A stretch of 64,000 bases of DNA from Citrobacter gillenii. Lineage in GTDB: Bacteria; Pseudomonadota; Gammaproteobacteria; Enterobacterales; Enterobacteriaceae. A program made the position numbers and the translations under genes. Below are positions 11,363 through 21,929 of this stretch, one piece after another (the first letter of the stretch is position 1; every line of letters begins with the position of its first letter). Under the pieces are notes generated by a model. That model worked only from the letters and a program-made list of their open reading frames with translations. It made no database searches and was not told where the DNA came from. The stretch lies in NCBI RefSeq assembly GCF_013337685.1, contig NZ_SUQN01000006.1:310001-374000 (forward strand), given 5' to 3'.

Positions 11363-11480
11363 TAAAAGCAAAAACCCTCGCCATTTCTGACGAGGATTTC
11401 CTTAATAGTTGACGCTGACCGATAAGCCGCGTTCTTTTGAGCATAGCGTCGTGGACAGTCATTCATCTTGTTGCCTGCCG
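11363..11480 (-). repeat. Diverged second copy of the rnpB 3' end with its terminator
   Basis: This block repeats, with changes, the sequence 11481-11572 at the rnpB 3' end: both share GCTGACCGATAAGCC, GTCGTGGACAGTCATTCATCT and an upstream AAAGCAAAAACCC hairpin arm. Unit length is close to the 113-bp rnpB repeat of E. coli. It carries its own hairpin CCTCG/CGAGG followed by a U-run on the minus strand. Confidence 0.8.
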
Positions 11481-11485
11481 TAAAG

Positions 11486-11510
11486 CAAAAACCCGCCGAA
11501 GCGGGGTTTT
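11486..11510 (-). terminator. rnpB terminator
   Basis: On the minus strand AAAACCCCGC-TTCG-GCGGGTTTTT forms a GC-rich hairpin followed by U residues, starting 6 bases beyond the mature RNA 3' end. Confidence 0.85.
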
Positions 11511-11515
11511 ATAAA

Positions 11516-11892
<377 letters not shown>

Positions 11893-11930
11893 GGCGCGAA
11901 GTATAGAGGGTTTGCGGGCCAATGTCACCC
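11893..11930 (-). promoter_or_regulatory. rnpB promoter overlapping the garK 3' end
   Basis: A minus-strand -10 box TATACT (11905-11900) lies 8 bases before the RNA start, followed by a GC-rich CGCGCC discriminator typical of stable-RNA promoters. The -35 region falls in the final codons of garK, whose stop codon is at 11925-11927. Confidence 0.65.
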
Positions 11931-13070
11931 CGCACTGCGCATTCCTATCGCCAACGTAGCGGCGATGTTTCTGGATGACCGATAAATATTATCAAATGCT
12001 CCCCGGAAGGCCTCTTCCAGCGTACCTATGCTGGTCAATACGCTAAACACGGCATCGATACCATATTGATGCACCACGCCCACATCGCGTGTCAGGCTGC
12101 CCGCAATACCGATCACCGGCTTGTGGTATTTCTTCGCCACACTTGCCACGCCGACAGGCACTTTGCCGTGAATACTCTGGCTGTCGAGGCGTCCTTCACC
12201 GGTAACCACCAGCGTACAGTCGTGAATATGCTCTTCCAGATTCAGCGCCTGGGTCACAATCTCTATCCCGCTACGCAGTTCTGCACCTAAAAATGCCATT
12301 AATGCCGCCCCCATACCGCCAGCGGCTCCGGCTCCGGGCACATTTTTCACATCAACGCGCAACGATTTTTTTATGATGTCGGCAAAGTGAGACAAATTAC
12401 GATCCAGCTCGATAATGCGTTCTTCAGTCGCGCCCTTCTGCGGACCAAAAATGCGGGACGCACCGTTTTCGCCGGTCAATGGATTCGTCACATCACAAGC
12501 AACACGAATCGAACAGGTTTTTAAGCGCGGGTCCAGACCCGAGATATCAATGGTATTCAGGCTATTCAGGCAACCGCCGCCAAAGCCAATGTCAGTACCG
12601 TTGGCGTCACAGAGTTTTGCCCCCAGCGCCTGTACCATACCCGCACCACCGTCGTTGGTCGCACTGCCGCCAATACCAATAATGATATTTTGCGCGCCGC
12701 TTTCCAGCGCCTTGAGAATCAACTCCCCGGTACCACGCGACGTGGTGACTAAGGGGTTGCGTTTTTCTGGAGGGACCAGCGCCAGCCCACTGGCTGCCGC
12801 CATTTCGATAAACGCGGTGTTACCGTCTCCGGACATGCCCCAGCTGGCATTCACTTTTTCGCCCAACGGTCCCGTTACCCACGCGAAATGTTCCGTTCCC
12901 TGCGTGGCGGCAATCATCGCTTCAACGGTCCCTTCGCCGCCATCGGCGACCGGAACAGAAACATAGTACGCATCGGGAAAAATTTCCCGAAATCCTTTTT
13001 CTATCGCCTGCGCTACCTCGGTGGCAGAAAGGCTTTCTTTATAAGAGTCTGGGGCAATTACGATTTTCAT
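11925..13070 (-). CDS. garK: Glycerate 2-kinase GarK
   Basis: A 381-residue glycerate kinase of the GarK/GlxK type that phosphorylates D-glycerate to 2-phosphoglycerate, the last step of glucarate/galactarate breakdown before glycolysis. It begins MKIVIAPDSYKESLSA and has the glycine-rich IIIGIGGSATNDGGAGM near residues 124-140 and PGAGAAGGMGAAL near 252-264. The open frame runs 11 codons further upstream, but ATG 13070 matches the family start. It is last in garPLRK and ends 33 bases before rnpB. Confidence 0.94.
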   Translation of the reverse strand: MKIVIAPDSYKESLSATEVAQAIEKGFREIFPDAYYVSVPVADGGEGTVEAMIAATQGTEHFAWVTGPLGEKVNASWGMSGDGNTAFIEMAAASGLALVPPEKRNPLVTTSRGTGELILKALESGAQNIIIGIGGSATNDGGAGMVQALGAKLCDANGTDIGFGGGCLNSLNTIDISGLDPRLKTCSIRVACDVTNPLTGENGASRIFGPQKGATEERIIELDRNLSHFADIIKKSLRVDVKNVPGAGAAGGMGAALMAFLGAELRSGIEIVTQALNLEEHIHDCTLVVTGEGRLDSQSIHGKVPVGVASVAKKYHKPVIGIAGSLTRDVGVVHQYGIDAVFSVLTSIGTLEEAFRGAFDNIYRSSRNIAATLAIGMRSAG

Positions 13071-13135
13071 AGTTATGTAGCCTGACAGTGCCGCGCGAGG
13101 CAAGAATTACAGGGCGCATAGTCGCGCCCTTCTTG

Positions 13136-14026
13136 TTAGCGAGTGACTTCCACTTTCGCCAGTTTTTCGTAGTAGCATGCCAACGCACTGTGGTCAGCCG
13201 TTCCCAGCCCGTCAGCGCGCAGCGCCTGCATCATTTCCATTACCGCTGCAGTCAGCGGCAGCTGTGCACCCACGCCGTGTGAGGTATCCAGCGCATTCGC
13301 CAGATCTTTGATGTGCAGGTCAATACGGAAACCCGGTTTAAAGTTACGGTCCATCACCATCGGCGCTTTGGCATCCAGCACGGTGCTGCCCGCCAGTCCG
13401 CCGCGAATAGCCTGATACACCAGATCCGGGTTCACACCCGCTTTGGTCGCCAGGGTCAGCGCTTCAGACATCGCCGCAATATTCAGCGCCACGATCACCT
13501 GGTTTGCCAGCTTAGTGACGTTACCCGCGCCAATGTCGCCGGTATGCACCACAGAACCCGCCATCGCTTTCAGCAGATCGTAGTACTTGTCGAAAATCGC
13601 TTTATCACCACCGACCATCACCGACAACGTGCCATCAATCGCCTTCGGTTCGCCGCCACTCACCGGTGCATCCAGCATATCCACGCCTTTCGCTTTCAGC
13701 GCATCGCTGATTTCACGACTGGCTAACGGGGCGATTGAACTCATGTCGATCAGAACGGTGCCCGGCTTCGCGCCTTCGATGATACCGCCTTCGCCCAACG
13801 CCACTTCTTTTACGTGTGGAGAATTCGGCAGCATGGTGATAATCACATCGCACTGTTCGGCAATGGCTTTCGCCGTGGTAGCGGTTTCTGCGCCTGCGGC
13901 GATGACTTCCGCAATCGCTTCTGGGTTACGGTCAGCAACCACCAGCGAGTAACCTGCCTTGAGGAGGTTTTTACTCATTGGTTTACCCATAATACCGAGG
14001 CCAATAAAACCTACTTTCATTGTCAT
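13136..14026 (-). CDS. garR: Tartronate semialdehyde reductase GarR
   Basis: A 296-residue NAD(P)-binding protein of the beta-hydroxyacid dehydrogenase family that reduces tartronate semialdehyde to D-glycerate. It shows the Rossmann motif VGFIGLGIMGKPM at the N-terminus, the substrate-binding DAPVSGGEPKAIDGTL near 119-134 and the catalytic lysine in GNVTKLANQ near 170. ATG 14026 follows a GAGAG site; E. coli databases use the second ATG two codons on (14020), an equally possible start. A hairpin GGGCGC/GCGCCC lies in the garR-garK gap. Confidence 0.94.
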   Translation of the reverse strand: MTMKVGFIGLGIMGKPMSKNLLKAGYSLVVADRNPEAIAEVIAAGAETATTAKAIAEQCDVIITMLPNSPHVKEVALGEGGIIEGAKPGTVLIDMSSIAPLASREISDALKAKGVDMLDAPVSGGEPKAIDGTLSVMVGGDKAIFDKYYDLLKAMAGSVVHTGDIGAGNVTKLANQVIVALNIAAMSEALTLATKAGVNPDLVYQAIRGGLAGSTVLDAKAPMVMDRNFKPGFRIDLHIKDLANALDTSHGVGAQLPLTAAVMEMMQALRADGLGTADHSALACYYEKLAKVEVTR

Positions 14027-14056
14027 GTCTTTATCTCTCTATACTGTCGATGGTGG

Positions 14057-14827
14057 TTATTTCTTAAAAGAATCAGCCAGTTTTTGCGTCGCTGAACGGA
14101 ACACGCCGAGATCGCTACCGACGGCAACAAACGTCGCGCCCCAGTCCAGATAGCGACGGGCATCTGCATCAACCGGTGCCAGAATGCCGCTTGGCTTACC
14201 GTGCTTTTTCGCGACCGCAAAGATGTGCTGAATCGCCTTTTGCACTTCCGGATGGGAGGCATTGCCCAGGTGGCCTAACGCGGCGGCCAGGTCGCTTGGG
14301 CCGACGAAAATACCGTCCACGCCTTCGGTTGCGGCAATCGCATCCACGTTATCAACACCCTGCTGACTTTCGATCTGCACGATGATGGTGATGTTTTTGT
14401 TTGACTGTGCGAAGTAGTCCGGCACGGTGCCAAACATATTGGCGCGGTGAGAAACCGATACGCCGCGAATACCTTCCGGCGGATAGCGGGTAGATGCCAC
14501 GGCGTTCACCGCATCTTCTTCGGTCTCAACAAACGGAATCAGGAAGTTATAGAAACCAATATCCAGCAGACGCTTGATGATCACCGGCTCGTTGGTCGGC
14601 ACACGTACAACCGGCGCGCTGGAACTGCCTTTCAGCGCCATCAGCTGTGGGATAAACGTCGAGATATCGTTTGGCGCATGTTCACCGTCCAGCACCAGCC
14701 AGTCAAAACCGGCCAAGCCTAATACTTCGGTACTGATCGGGCTTGCCAGCGCGGACCAGCAGCCAATCTGAACCTGATGCGCCGCAAGTGCCGCTTTAAA
14801 TTTGTTTGGGAAAATCGTGTTATTCAT
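14057..14827 (-). CDS. garL: 5-Keto-4-deoxy-D-glucarate aldolase GarL
   Basis: A 256-residue class II aldolase of the HpcH/HpaI family that splits 5-keto-4-deoxy-D-glucarate to pyruvate and tartronate semialdehyde. It has the metal/substrate motifs [13 protein letters not shown] near residues 42-54, [10 protein letters not shown] near 116-125 and [16 protein letters not shown]-type sequence near 168-182. The length equals E. coli GarL. It lies between garP and garR and supplies the substrate of GarR. Confidence 0.94.
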   Translation of the reverse strand: MNNTIFPNKFKAALAAHQVQIGCWSALASPISTEVLGLAGFDWLVLDGEHAPNDISTFIPQLMALKGSSSAPVVRVPTNEPVIIKRLLDIGFYNFLIPFVETEEDAVNAVASTRYPPEGIRGVSVSHRANMFGTVPDYFAQSNKNITIIVQIESQQGVDNVDAIAATEGVDGIFVGPSDLAAALGHLGNASHPEVQKAIQHIFAVAKKHGKPSGILAPVDADARRYLDWGATFVAVGSDLGVFRSATQKLADSFKK

Positions 14828-14842
14828 CGCCTATACCTTTGT

Positions 14843-16177
14843 TTATTTCTGCAATTCCATACGTTTAATGTCACCGACAATAAACAGGTAGCAAACCATC
14901 GCCATCAGCGCCGAGCACCCTACAAATACCAGCGCAGCATTAAATGAGTGCAGCTCGCTCACCAGGTAACCAATCACCAGCGGGGTTACGATAGAAGCCA
15001 CGTTACCAAATACGTTAAACACGCCACCGCACAGACCCACAATCTCTTTCGGGGCGGTATCGGAAATCACCGGCCAACCCAGCGCGCCAAAACCTTTACC
15101 GAAGAACGCCAGCGCCATCAGCGCCACTACGAAGGTGGTATTATCCGTGTAATTGCACAGGATAATGGTTGAGGCGAGCAGCATTCCGAGCACGATCGGC
15201 AGCTTACGCGCCAGGGTGATGCTGGCGCCGCGTTTAATCAGGTAATCCGAGAACACGCCGCCCAGTACACCACCAGCAAATCCACACAGTGCCGGAATAG
15301 ACGCGACCAGGCCGACTTTCAGGATCGACATACCTTTTTCCTGCACTAGGTAGATAGGGAACCAGGTCAGGAAGAACCAGGTGATGGTGTTGATAAAATA
15401 CTGTCCAAAGAACACCCCCAGCATCATGCGGTTTGTCAGCAGTTGCTTGATGTAATGCAGTTTCGGACCGCTCGCCGCAGCACCACCCGGCTTCTTGTGG
15501 TCCATATCCACTACCGCGCCGTTATCCGAGATAAACTTCAGCTCTTCCTGCGACATCCGTGGGTGATCGGTAGGGTTATGGATCAGTTTTACCCACAGTC
15601 CGGTCAGCACAAAGCCAATCACGCCCATCACGGTAAAGACGTGTTCCCAGCCCCAGGCGAAGGTCAGCCAGCCCAGCAACGGTGAAAACAGCGCCAGTGA
15701 GAAATACTGCGCGGAGTTAAAAATCGCAGAGGCCGTGCCACGCTCTTTGGTCGGGAACCAGGCCGCAACAATACGGGCGTTAGCCGGGAAGGAAGGCGCT
15801 TCCGAGAAGCCCAGCATAAACCGCATGATAAACATGGAGATCCCCGCCCAGGCCAGCGGGAACATATCGACAAAACCCTGCAGGAAGGTAAACAGCGACC
15901 AGAAGAAAAGACTGTAGGTATAGACTTTCTTCGAACCAAACTTGTCGAGCAGCCAGCCGCCGGGAATTTGCATCAGCAAATAGGCCCAGCCGAAGGCGGA
16001 GAAAATGTAACCCATTGATATGGCACTGAGCTGCAACTCTTTGGCCACTTCAGTACCGGCAATAGACAACGTCGCGCGGTCTGCATAGTTTACGGCAGTG
16101 ACAATAAATATTATCAGCAGTATTAAATATCGGGTGTGCGTACCTTTCTTTTTCTCTACAACCGTATCCAGTATCAT
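14843..16177 (-). CDS. garP: Galactarate/glucarate/glycerate:H+ symporter GarP
   Basis: A 444-residue major facilitator superfamily transporter of the anion:cation symporter group, about 12 membrane segments. It has the family motif NYADRATLSIAGTEVAKELQ (residues about 30-49) and the loop GGWLLDKFGSKKVY near 73-86. It imports D-glucarate and D-galactarate for GarD and the glucarate enzymes. It is first in garPLRK and divergent from garD. Confidence 0.94.
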   Translation of the reverse strand: MILDTVVEKKKGTHTRYLILLIIFIVTAVNYADRATLSIAGTEVAKELQLSAISMGYIFSAFGWAYLLMQIPGGWLLDKFGSKKVYTYSLFFWSLFTFLQGFVDMFPLAWAGISMFIMRFMLGFSEAPSFPANARIVAAWFPTKERGTASAIFNSAQYFSLALFSPLLGWLTFAWGWEHVFTVMGVIGFVLTGLWVKLIHNPTDHPRMSQEELKFISDNGAVVDMDHKKPGGAAASGPKLHYIKQLLTNRMMLGVFFGQYFINTITWFFLTWFPIYLVQEKGMSILKVGLVASIPALCGFAGGVLGGVFSDYLIKRGASITLARKLPIVLGMLLASTIILCNYTDNTTFVVALMALAFFGKGFGALGWPVISDTAPKEIVGLCGGVFNVFGNVASIVTPLVIGYLVSELHSFNAALVFVGCSALMAMVCYLFIVGDIKRMELQK

Positions 16178-16573
16178 TCTATTTACCTCAGGTACAAAAA
16201 GATTTTTATTATTATTTTGAAGGATGTTTACGCTGATAAATTACCGTAAGATAAAATACGCTTTTATTTATCAGTCGCTATTAAACCGTGATTCAGTATA
16301 ATCAGCGCAGCGTCGTTAATCATTGTGCAAACGCTCATTAAAAGCATAATATTAAAATATTATTTTATGCATATGCACATAACCATGGGCGCTGATGCAC
16401 ACATTTACGTATTGATACCCTTGGTGGCGCGGCGTTTCTAAGTTTAAGTGATCTCGCTCACATTCTTAAATTAAAACTCCTGACATTCTTATTCCACGAC
16501 ACTGAGTCTTTATTACTTATAATTAGATTCGATATATATCTATTATCACCACCTGGCTGGAGAATACTGGACA
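16178..16573. promoter_or_regulatory. garP-garD divergent regulatory region with CRP-type site
   Basis: This 396-base spacer contains no gene. A CRP-like palindrome AGTGATCTCGCTCACA sits at 16447-16462, and a plus-strand -10 TATAAT at 16518-16523 lacks a good -35, as expected for an activator-dependent promoter. In E. coli both operons are activated by CdaR; I cannot assign its site with confidence. The garP side, 16178-16380, is AT-rich. Confidence 0.6.
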
Positions 16574-18145
16574 ATGGCCGACATCGAAATTAGACAAGAA
16601 TTGCCCACGGCGTTTTATATTAAAGTACACGACACTGATAATGTGGCGATTATTGTCAATGACAATGGTCTGAAAGCCGGGACACGTTTCCCGGACGGAC
16701 TGGCGCTGATTGAACATATTCCCCAGGGTCATAAAGTGGCGCTAACGGATATTGCTGTTCACGGCGAAATCGTGCGCTATGGTGAAGTGATCGGTTACGC
16801 CGTTCGCGACATCGCACGCGGTAGTTGGATTGATGAGTCAATGGTTGAGCTGCCCAAAGCCCCGCCGCTGGAGACGCTGCCGCTGGCAACCAAAGTGCCG
16901 GAGCCGCTTCCTCCTCTTGAAGGCTACACCTTCGAAGGCTACCGTAATGCCGACGGCAGCGTGGGCACCAAGAACCTGCTCGGCATCTCCACCAGCGTAC
17001 ACTGCGTGGCGGGCGTGGTGGATTATGTGGTGAAAATCATTGAGCGCGATCTGCTGCCCAAATACCCGAACGTTGACGGCGTGGTGGGGCTGAACCATCT
17101 GTATGGTTGCGGTGTAGCCATCAATGCACCGGCCGCTATCGTGCCAATTCGTACCATCCATAACATTGCCCTGAACCCCAACTTCGGTGGCGAAGTGATG
17201 GTTATCGGACTCGGCTGCGAAAAACTCCAGCCGGAACGCCTGTTAGAAGGCACGCACGATGTGAAAAGCATCCCGGTAGACAGCGCCAGCATTGTCAGCC
17301 TGCAGGATGAAAAACACGTAGGCTTCAAATCGATGGTTGAAGACATTTTGCAGGTTGCCGAGCGCCATCTGGTAAAACTCAACCAGCGTCAGCGAGAAAC
17401 CTGCCCGGCCTCTGAACTGGTGGTCGGCATGCAGTGCGGCGGCAGCGATGCGTTTTCTGGCGTCACAGCTAACCCGGCAGTGGGCTACGCGTCCGATCTG
17501 TTGGTGCGCTGCGGTGCCACCGTGATGTTTTCGGAAGTGACTGAAGTGCGTGACGCCATCCACCTGTTAACGCCGCGCGCCATCAATGAAGAAGTGGGCA
17601 AGCGCCTGCTCGAAGAAATGGCCTGGTACGATAACTACCTGGATTTGGGACAAACCGACCGCAGCGCTAACCCCTCTCCGGGCAACAAGAAAGGCGGTCT
17701 GGCAAACGTGGTCGAAAAAGCGCTGGGCTCCATTGCCAAATCGGGTAAGAGCGCCATTGTGGAAGTGTTATCACCGGGCCAGCGTCCGACCAAACGCGGC
17801 CTGATTTACGCAGCCACACCGGCCAGTGACTTTGTGTGCGGTACACAACAGGTCGCCTCCGGGATCACCGTGCAGGTGTTCACCACCGGTCGCGGTACAC
17901 CGTACGGTCTGATGGCGGTCCCGGTGATTAAAATGGCAACACGCACCGAACTGGCCAACCGTTGGTTTGATCTGATGGATATCAATGCCGGAACCATCGC
18001 TACCGGTGAAGAAACCATTGAAGATGTCGGTCTGAAGCTGTTCGAGTTCATTCTCGACGTGGCGAGCGGACGTAAGAAAACCTTCTCGGATCAGTGGGGA
18101 CTGCACAACCAGCTGGCGGTGTTTAACCCGGCACCGGTGACCTGA
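16574..18145 (+). CDS. garD: Galactarate dehydratase GarD
   Basis: A 523-residue UxaA-family dehydratase, iron-dependent in E. coli, that converts galactarate to 5-keto-4-deoxy-D-glucarate, the substrate of GarL. An N-terminal SAF-type domain (about residues 1-90) precedes the large catalytic domain with [15 protein letters not shown] near 176-190, [12 protein letters not shown] near 214-225 and [17 protein letters not shown] near 297-313, where conserved cysteines are found. The length equals E. coli GarD. It is transcribed alone and away from garPLRK. Confidence 0.95.
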   Translation: MADIEIRQELPTAFYIKVHDTDNVAIIVNDNGLKAGTRFPDGLALIEHIPQGHKVALTDIAVHGEIVRYGEVIGYAVRDIARGSWIDESMVELPKAPPLETLPLATKVPEPLPPLEGYTFEGYRNADGSVGTKNLLGISTSVHCVAGVVDYVVKIIERDLLPKYPNVDGVVGLNHLYGCGVAINAPAAIVPIRTIHNIALNPNFGGEVMVIGLGCEKLQPERLLEGTHDVKSIPVDSASIVSLQDEKHVGFKSMVEDILQVAERHLVKLNQRQRETCPASELVVGMQCGGSDAFSGVTANPAVGYASDLLVRCGATVMFSEVTEVRDAIHLLTPRAINEEVGKRLLEEMAWYDNYLDLGQTDRSANPSPGNKKGGLANVVEKALGSIAKSGKSAIVEVLSPGQRPTKRGLIYAATPASDFVCGTQQVASGITVQVFTTGRGTPYGLMAVPVIKMATRTELANRWFDLMDINAGTIATGEETIEDVGLKLFEFILDVASGRKKTFSDQWGLHNQLAVFNPAPVT

Positions 18146-18189
18146 TTTTCTCTGGCTGAGCATTTTTCCGGCCTATAAGCGCCCTGTCC

Positions 18190-18232
18190 CGTAGGCCGGA
18201 TAAGGCGCTTTAGCGCTGCTATCCGGCATTTC
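18190..18232. repeat. REP element between garD and agaR
   Basis: REP-type palindrome GTAGGCCGGATAAGGCGC ... GCTATCCGGCA in the spacer between the convergent genes garD and agaR. Confidence 0.8.
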
Positions 18233-18296
18233 AACGATTAGCAGCCCTGTGTCTGTAACTGAATAGGCATCACTACTGCTGAATTTGTCCCTGCCA

Positions 18297-19100
18297 TCAC
18301 TGAACAATGATCACTTCGACGCCGCTACGGTGTAATTCTTGTAGACATTCCGCTGGAATACCTTCATCCACAATGATGGTATGAATACGTTGTGTATCAA
18401 TGATTTTATGCAGGCTGGAGCGATTGAATTTGCTGGAATCAGTCACCACGATAATCCGCTCAGCCACTTCGCACATCCGACGGTTAAGCCGGGCTTCGTC
18501 TTCATTGTGCGTACTCACACCGCGTTCTAAATCAATAGCATCAACACCAAGAAACAGCATGTCGAAGTGGTAATTCTGCAGAGACTGCTCGGCCTGATCA
18601 CCATAAAAAGACAGCGACTGACGACGCAGATGTCCACCGGTCATCAGCAGCTCGACACCTTCAGCTTCCAACAAGGCACTGGCGACATTCATCCCATTGG
18701 TCATCGCAATCACATCGGTATGCTGGCGCATCAGACGGGCAATTTCATAGGTCGTAGTGCCGGAATCCAGGATCACGCGATGCCCTGGTTTGATCATTTC
18801 AGCGGCAGCCTTGGCGATACTGCGTTTAACCGCCGTATTCAGCGAGCTCTTATCTTCAACAGAAGGCTCCACGCCCGGCGTATTGCTGTCACAGATCAGC
18901 GCCCCACCATAGGCACGAACGGCAATACCCTGCTTTTCCAGAAACGCCAGATCGTTGCGGATCGTCACCGTAGAGACGCCAAATAAAACAGAAAGATCGT
19001 TCACCTGCACGCTTCCTTGCTGTCGCAACCGCTGGATAATCTGCTCGCGCCGCTCGCTGGTACCTGTTACCCGCTTACTTGCAGAATCGGTATTGCTCAT
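18297..19100 (-). CDS. agaR: DeoR-family repressor AgaR of the aga regulon
   Basis: A 267-residue DeoR-type repressor. The N-terminal helix-turn-helix is visible as [20 protein letters not shown] at about residues 33-52, followed by the sugar-phosphate sensing domain with [14 protein letters not shown] near 111-124 and [12 protein letters not shown] near 133-144. It is divergent from kbaZ and flanked by T/C-rich repeats that match its presumed operators ahead of agaR, kbaZ and agaS. Confidence 0.93.
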   Translation of the reverse strand: MSNTDSASKRVTGTSERREQIIQRLRQQGSVQVNDLSVLFGVSTVTIRNDLAFLEKQGIAVRAYGGALICDSNTPGVEPSVEDKSSLNTAVKRSIAKAAAEMIKPGHRVILDSGTTTYEIARLMRQHTDVIAMTNGMNVASALLEAEGVELLMTGGHLRRQSLSFYGDQAEQSLQNYHFDMLFLGVDAIDLERGVSTHNEDEARLNRRMCEVAERIIVVTDSSKFNRSSLHKIIDTQRIHTIIVDEGIPAECLQELHRSGVEVIIVQ

Positions 19101-19120
19101 AAGAGATCCTTTAGTTAATT

Positions 19121-19317
19121 CTTTCGTTTCATTTCGTTTTGCCTATTAACGCCTTTCTTTTACCGGATTGCAAGCACTACAACCGGCTCAGATAGCGATA
19201 GAATCGCCGCTGAAACCTTTCATTATGTTTCTTTTGTGAAACAGATCGGAAAACAAGAATCTTTCGTTTTATTTTTATGGCAACTTGGATCAGTATCAAA
19301 TGAAACAAAACGAAAGA
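19121..19317. promoter_or_regulatory. AgaR-like operator cluster, agaR-kbaZ intergenic region
   Basis: Four copies of a CTTTCGTTTYATTTYGTTTT-like motif lie here: 19121-19140, 19217-19236, 19261-19280 and, inverted, 19300-19317. The same pattern recurs ahead of agaS. This fits the long, repeated T/C-rich operators described for AgaR of E. coli; the identity of the binding protein is inferred from position. Confidence 0.7.
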
Positions 19318-19350
19318 TTGATGTCGCAGCAATCTGACCTGGAGAGGAAA

Positions 19351-20646
19351 GTGAAACATCTAACTAAAATGGTGGAGCAGCATAAACGGGGGAAAGCAAA
19401 CGGGATTTATGCCGTTTGTTCCGCGCATCCATTGGTACTGGAATCAGCAATACGCTACGCCCATGCAAACCATACACCGTTGCTGATAGAAGCAACGTCC
19501 AATCAGGTTGACCAGTTTGGCGGCTATACCGGTATGACGCCAGCCGATTTTCGCAGTTTTGTCTGTCGCCTGGCAGAATCTTTTGACTTTCCTCAGGAAA
19601 TGCTAATTCTGGGTGGGGACCATCTCGGACCAAACCGTTGGCAAAACCTACCCGCAGAGCAGGCAATGGCCAATGCTGACGACCTCATTAAAAGCTACGT
19701 GGCTGCAGGATTTAAAAAAATCCACCTGGATTGCAGCATGTCCTGCCAGGGCGATCCTGTTCCATTAACGGATGCCATCGTCGCTGAACGCGCGGCACGC
19801 CTGGCGAAGGTTGCCGAAGAAACCTGTAAGGCACATTTTGGCGAGTCCGATCTGGTTTACGTGATCGGCACGGAGGTTCCGGTTCCCGGCGGTGCCCACG
19901 AAACGTTAACGGAGCTGGAAGTTACTACACCTGACGCGGCACGTGCCACGCTGGAAGCTCATCATCATGCGTTTGAAAAACAGGGTCTGGACGCCATCTG
20001 GCCACGCATTATCGCGCTGGTGGTGCAACCCGGCGTTGAATTTGACCACACACATATTATTGATTATCAGCCGCAAAAAGCCGTTGCTTTAAGCAAGATG
20101 GTAGAAGCCTACGACACATTGGTCTTTGAAGCGCATTCCACCGATTATCAAACACCACAGTCACTGCGCCAGTTGGTCAAAGATCACTTTGCGATCCTGA
20201 AAGTTGGCCCAGCCCTGACCTTCGCCCTGCGTGAAGCGTTGTTCTCACTGGCCGCTATTGAAGAAGAATTACTGCCAGCAAAGGCCTGCTCAGGTCTACG
20301 CCATGTTCTGGAAAGCGTGATGCTCGATCGCCCGGAATATTGGCAGAGCCATTACCACGGAGATGGCAACGCACGTCGACTGGCACGAGGTTACAGTTAC
20401 TCCGATCGGGTTCGTTACTATTGGCCAGACAGCCAGATTGATGACGCCTTCGACCGACTGGTACGCAACCTGGCAGACGAGCCAATTCCGCTGCCGCTCA
20501 TCAGCCAATATTTACCGTTGCAGTACGTAAAAGTGCGCGAGGGAGATCTCAACGCCACACCACGAGAACTCATCATTAACCATATTCAGGACATACTGCA
20601 GCAATACCACCGTGCCTGCCAGGGCGCATCATCCCATAACGCATAA
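19351..20646 (+). CDS. kbaZ: Tagatose-1,6-bisphosphate aldolase 2 subunit KbaZ (AgaZ)
   Basis: A 431-residue GatZ/KbaZ family subunit that is needed for stability and full activity of the KbaY aldolase. It contains [15 protein letters not shown] near residues 16-30, [14 protein letters not shown] near 90-103 and [14 protein letters not shown] near 173-186. I choose GTG 19351 because GGAGAGGAAA lies just ahead and the family start (KHLT...) aligns there; an in-frame ATG at 19285 lies within the operator cluster and would add 22 unrelated residues. Confidence 0.92.
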   Translation: MKHLTKMVEQHKRGKANGIYAVCSAHPLVLESAIRYAHANHTPLLIEATSNQVDQFGGYTGMTPADFRSFVCRLAESFDFPQEMLILGGDHLGPNRWQNLPAEQAMANADDLIKSYVAAGFKKIHLDCSMSCQGDPVPLTDAIVAERAARLAKVAEETCKAHFGESDLVYVIGTEVPVPGGAHETLTELEVTTPDAARATLEAHHHAFEKQGLDAIWPRIIALVVQPGVEFDHTHIIDYQPQKAVALSKMVEAYDTLVFEAHSTDYQTPQSLRQLVKDHFAILKVGPALTFALREALFSLAAIEEELLPAKACSGLRHVLESVMLDRPEYWQSHYHGDGNARRLARGYSYSDRVRYYWPDSQIDDAFDRLVRNLADEPIPLPLISQYLPLQYVKVREGDLNATPRELIINHIQDILQQYHRACQGASSHNA

Positions 20647-20665
20647 AAAGAAAGAGAAAAACACT

Positions 20666-21139
20666 ATGCCAAACATTGTATTAAGTCGCATTGACGAACG
20701 TTTAATTCACGGTCAGGTCGGTGTGCAGTGGGTCGGATTTGCGGGGGCAAATCTGGTTCTGGTTGCCAATGATGAGGTCGCTGAAGATCAGGTTCAGCAA
20801 AACCTGATGGAAATGGTGCTCGCGGAAGGGATTGCCGTGCGCTTCTGGTCACTACAAAAAGTGATCGACAATATCCACCGTGCTGCCGATCGTCAGAAAA
20901 TTCTGCTGGTCTGCAGAACCCCCGCAGACTTCTTACGGCTGGTTGAAGGCGGCGTTCCGGTTAACCGCATCAACGTTGGCAATATGCACTACGCCAACGG
21001 CAAGCAGCAAATCGCTAAAACCGTTTCTGTAGACGCGAACGATATTACGGCATTTAACGGGCTGAAAGCCGCCGACGTGGAATGCTTCGTTCAGGGCGTA
21101 CCAACCGAACCCGCCCAGGACCTCTTTAAACTTCTCTGA
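20666..21139 (+). CDS. agaV: N-acetylgalactosamine PTS EIIB component AgaV
   Basis: A 157-residue mannose-family EIIB protein that passes phosphate from AgaF to N-acetylgalactosamine entering through AgaW/AgaE. The phosphorylated histidine is H15 in SRIDERLIHGQVG. The ATG at 20666 follows AAAGAGAAAA; a longer frame upstream overlaps the kbaZ end and is not used. The length equals E. coli AgaV. It is 19 bases after kbaZ and 10 before agaW. Confidence 0.94.
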   Translation: MPNIVLSRIDERLIHGQVGVQWVGFAGANLVLVANDEVAEDQVQQNLMEMVLAEGIAVRFWSLQKVIDNIHRAADRQKILLVCRTPADFLRLVEGGVPVNRINVGNMHYANGKQQIAKTVSVDANDITAFNGLKAADVECFVQGVPTEPAQDLFKLL

Positions 21140-21149
21140 GGAATTCACA

Positions 21150-21929
21150 ATGGAAATTAGTCTGTTGCAGGCTTTTGCGTTGGGTATTCTCGCCTTTATC
21201 GCAGGCCTGGATATGTTCAACGGGTTAACGCATATGCACCGCCCGGTGGTTCTTGGACCGCTGGTCGGGCTGATACTGGGCGATCTGCATACCGGTATTT
21301 TAACCGGTGGTACGCTGGAACTGGTGTGGATGGGCCTGGCCCCACTGGCGGGTGCTCAGCCACCAAACGTCATCATCGGGACCATTGTCGGAACAACATT
21401 TGCTATTACGACCGGCGTAAAACCAGAGGTTGCCGTTGGTGTGGCTGTGCCATTCGCCGTAGCGGTTCAAATGGGGATTACCTTCCTGTTCTCCGTGATG
21501 TCGGGTGTTATGGCTCGCTGCGATCGGATGGCAGCGAATGCCGATACAGCCGGAATTGAGCGGGTGAACTATCTGGCATTACTGGCATTGGGGACGTTCT
21601 ACTTCTTATGCGCCTTCCTGCCGATTTACTTTGGCGCGGAACATGCCAAAACCGCCATTGATGTGCTACCCACACGCCTGATTGACGGCCTCGGCGTCGC
21701 CGGCGGCATCATGCCAGCAATCGGTTTTGCCGTACTGCTGAAAATCATGATGAAGAACGTCTATATCCCCTATTTTATTCTGGGTTTTGTTGCCGCTGCC
21801 TGGCTCAAGCTCCCGGTACTGGCTATCGCCGCCGCCGCACTGGCAATGGCGCTGATCGATTTTCTGCGTAAATCACCTGAACCTACAGCCCCGGTAGCAC
21901 AAAAAGAGGAATTCGAAGATGGAATCTAA
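21150..21929 (+). CDS. agaW: N-acetylgalactosamine PTS EIIC component AgaW
   Basis: A 259-residue mannose-family EIIC membrane protein with several hydrophobic segments; the motif FIAGLDMFNGLTHMHRPVV occurs near residues 16-34 and the substrate loop GGTLELVWMGLAPLAGAQPP near 53-72. It forms the membrane channel with AgaE. It is full length here, unlike the truncated agaW of E. coli K-12. A GAGGAAT site precedes the ATG, and the 3' end overlaps agaE by 11 bases. Confidence 0.93.
   Translation: MEISLLQAFALGILAFIAGLDMFNGLTHMHRPVVLGPLVGLILGDLHTGILTGGTLELVWMGLAPLAGAQPPNVIIGTIVGTTFAITTGVKPEVAVGVAVPFAVAVQMGITFLFSVMSGVMARCDRMAANADTAGIERVNYLALLALGTFYFLCAFLPIYFGAEHAKTAIDVLPTRLIDGLGVAGGIMPAIGFAVLLKIMMKNVYIPYFILGFVAAAWLKLPVLAIAAAALAMALIDFLRKSPEPTAPVAQKEEFEDGI

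Noticed and set aside
11214-11462. 82-codon minus-strand frame downstream of rnpB
   Set aside because: It starts in the duplicated rnpB 3' segment and runs through a REP; both are non-coding repeats.
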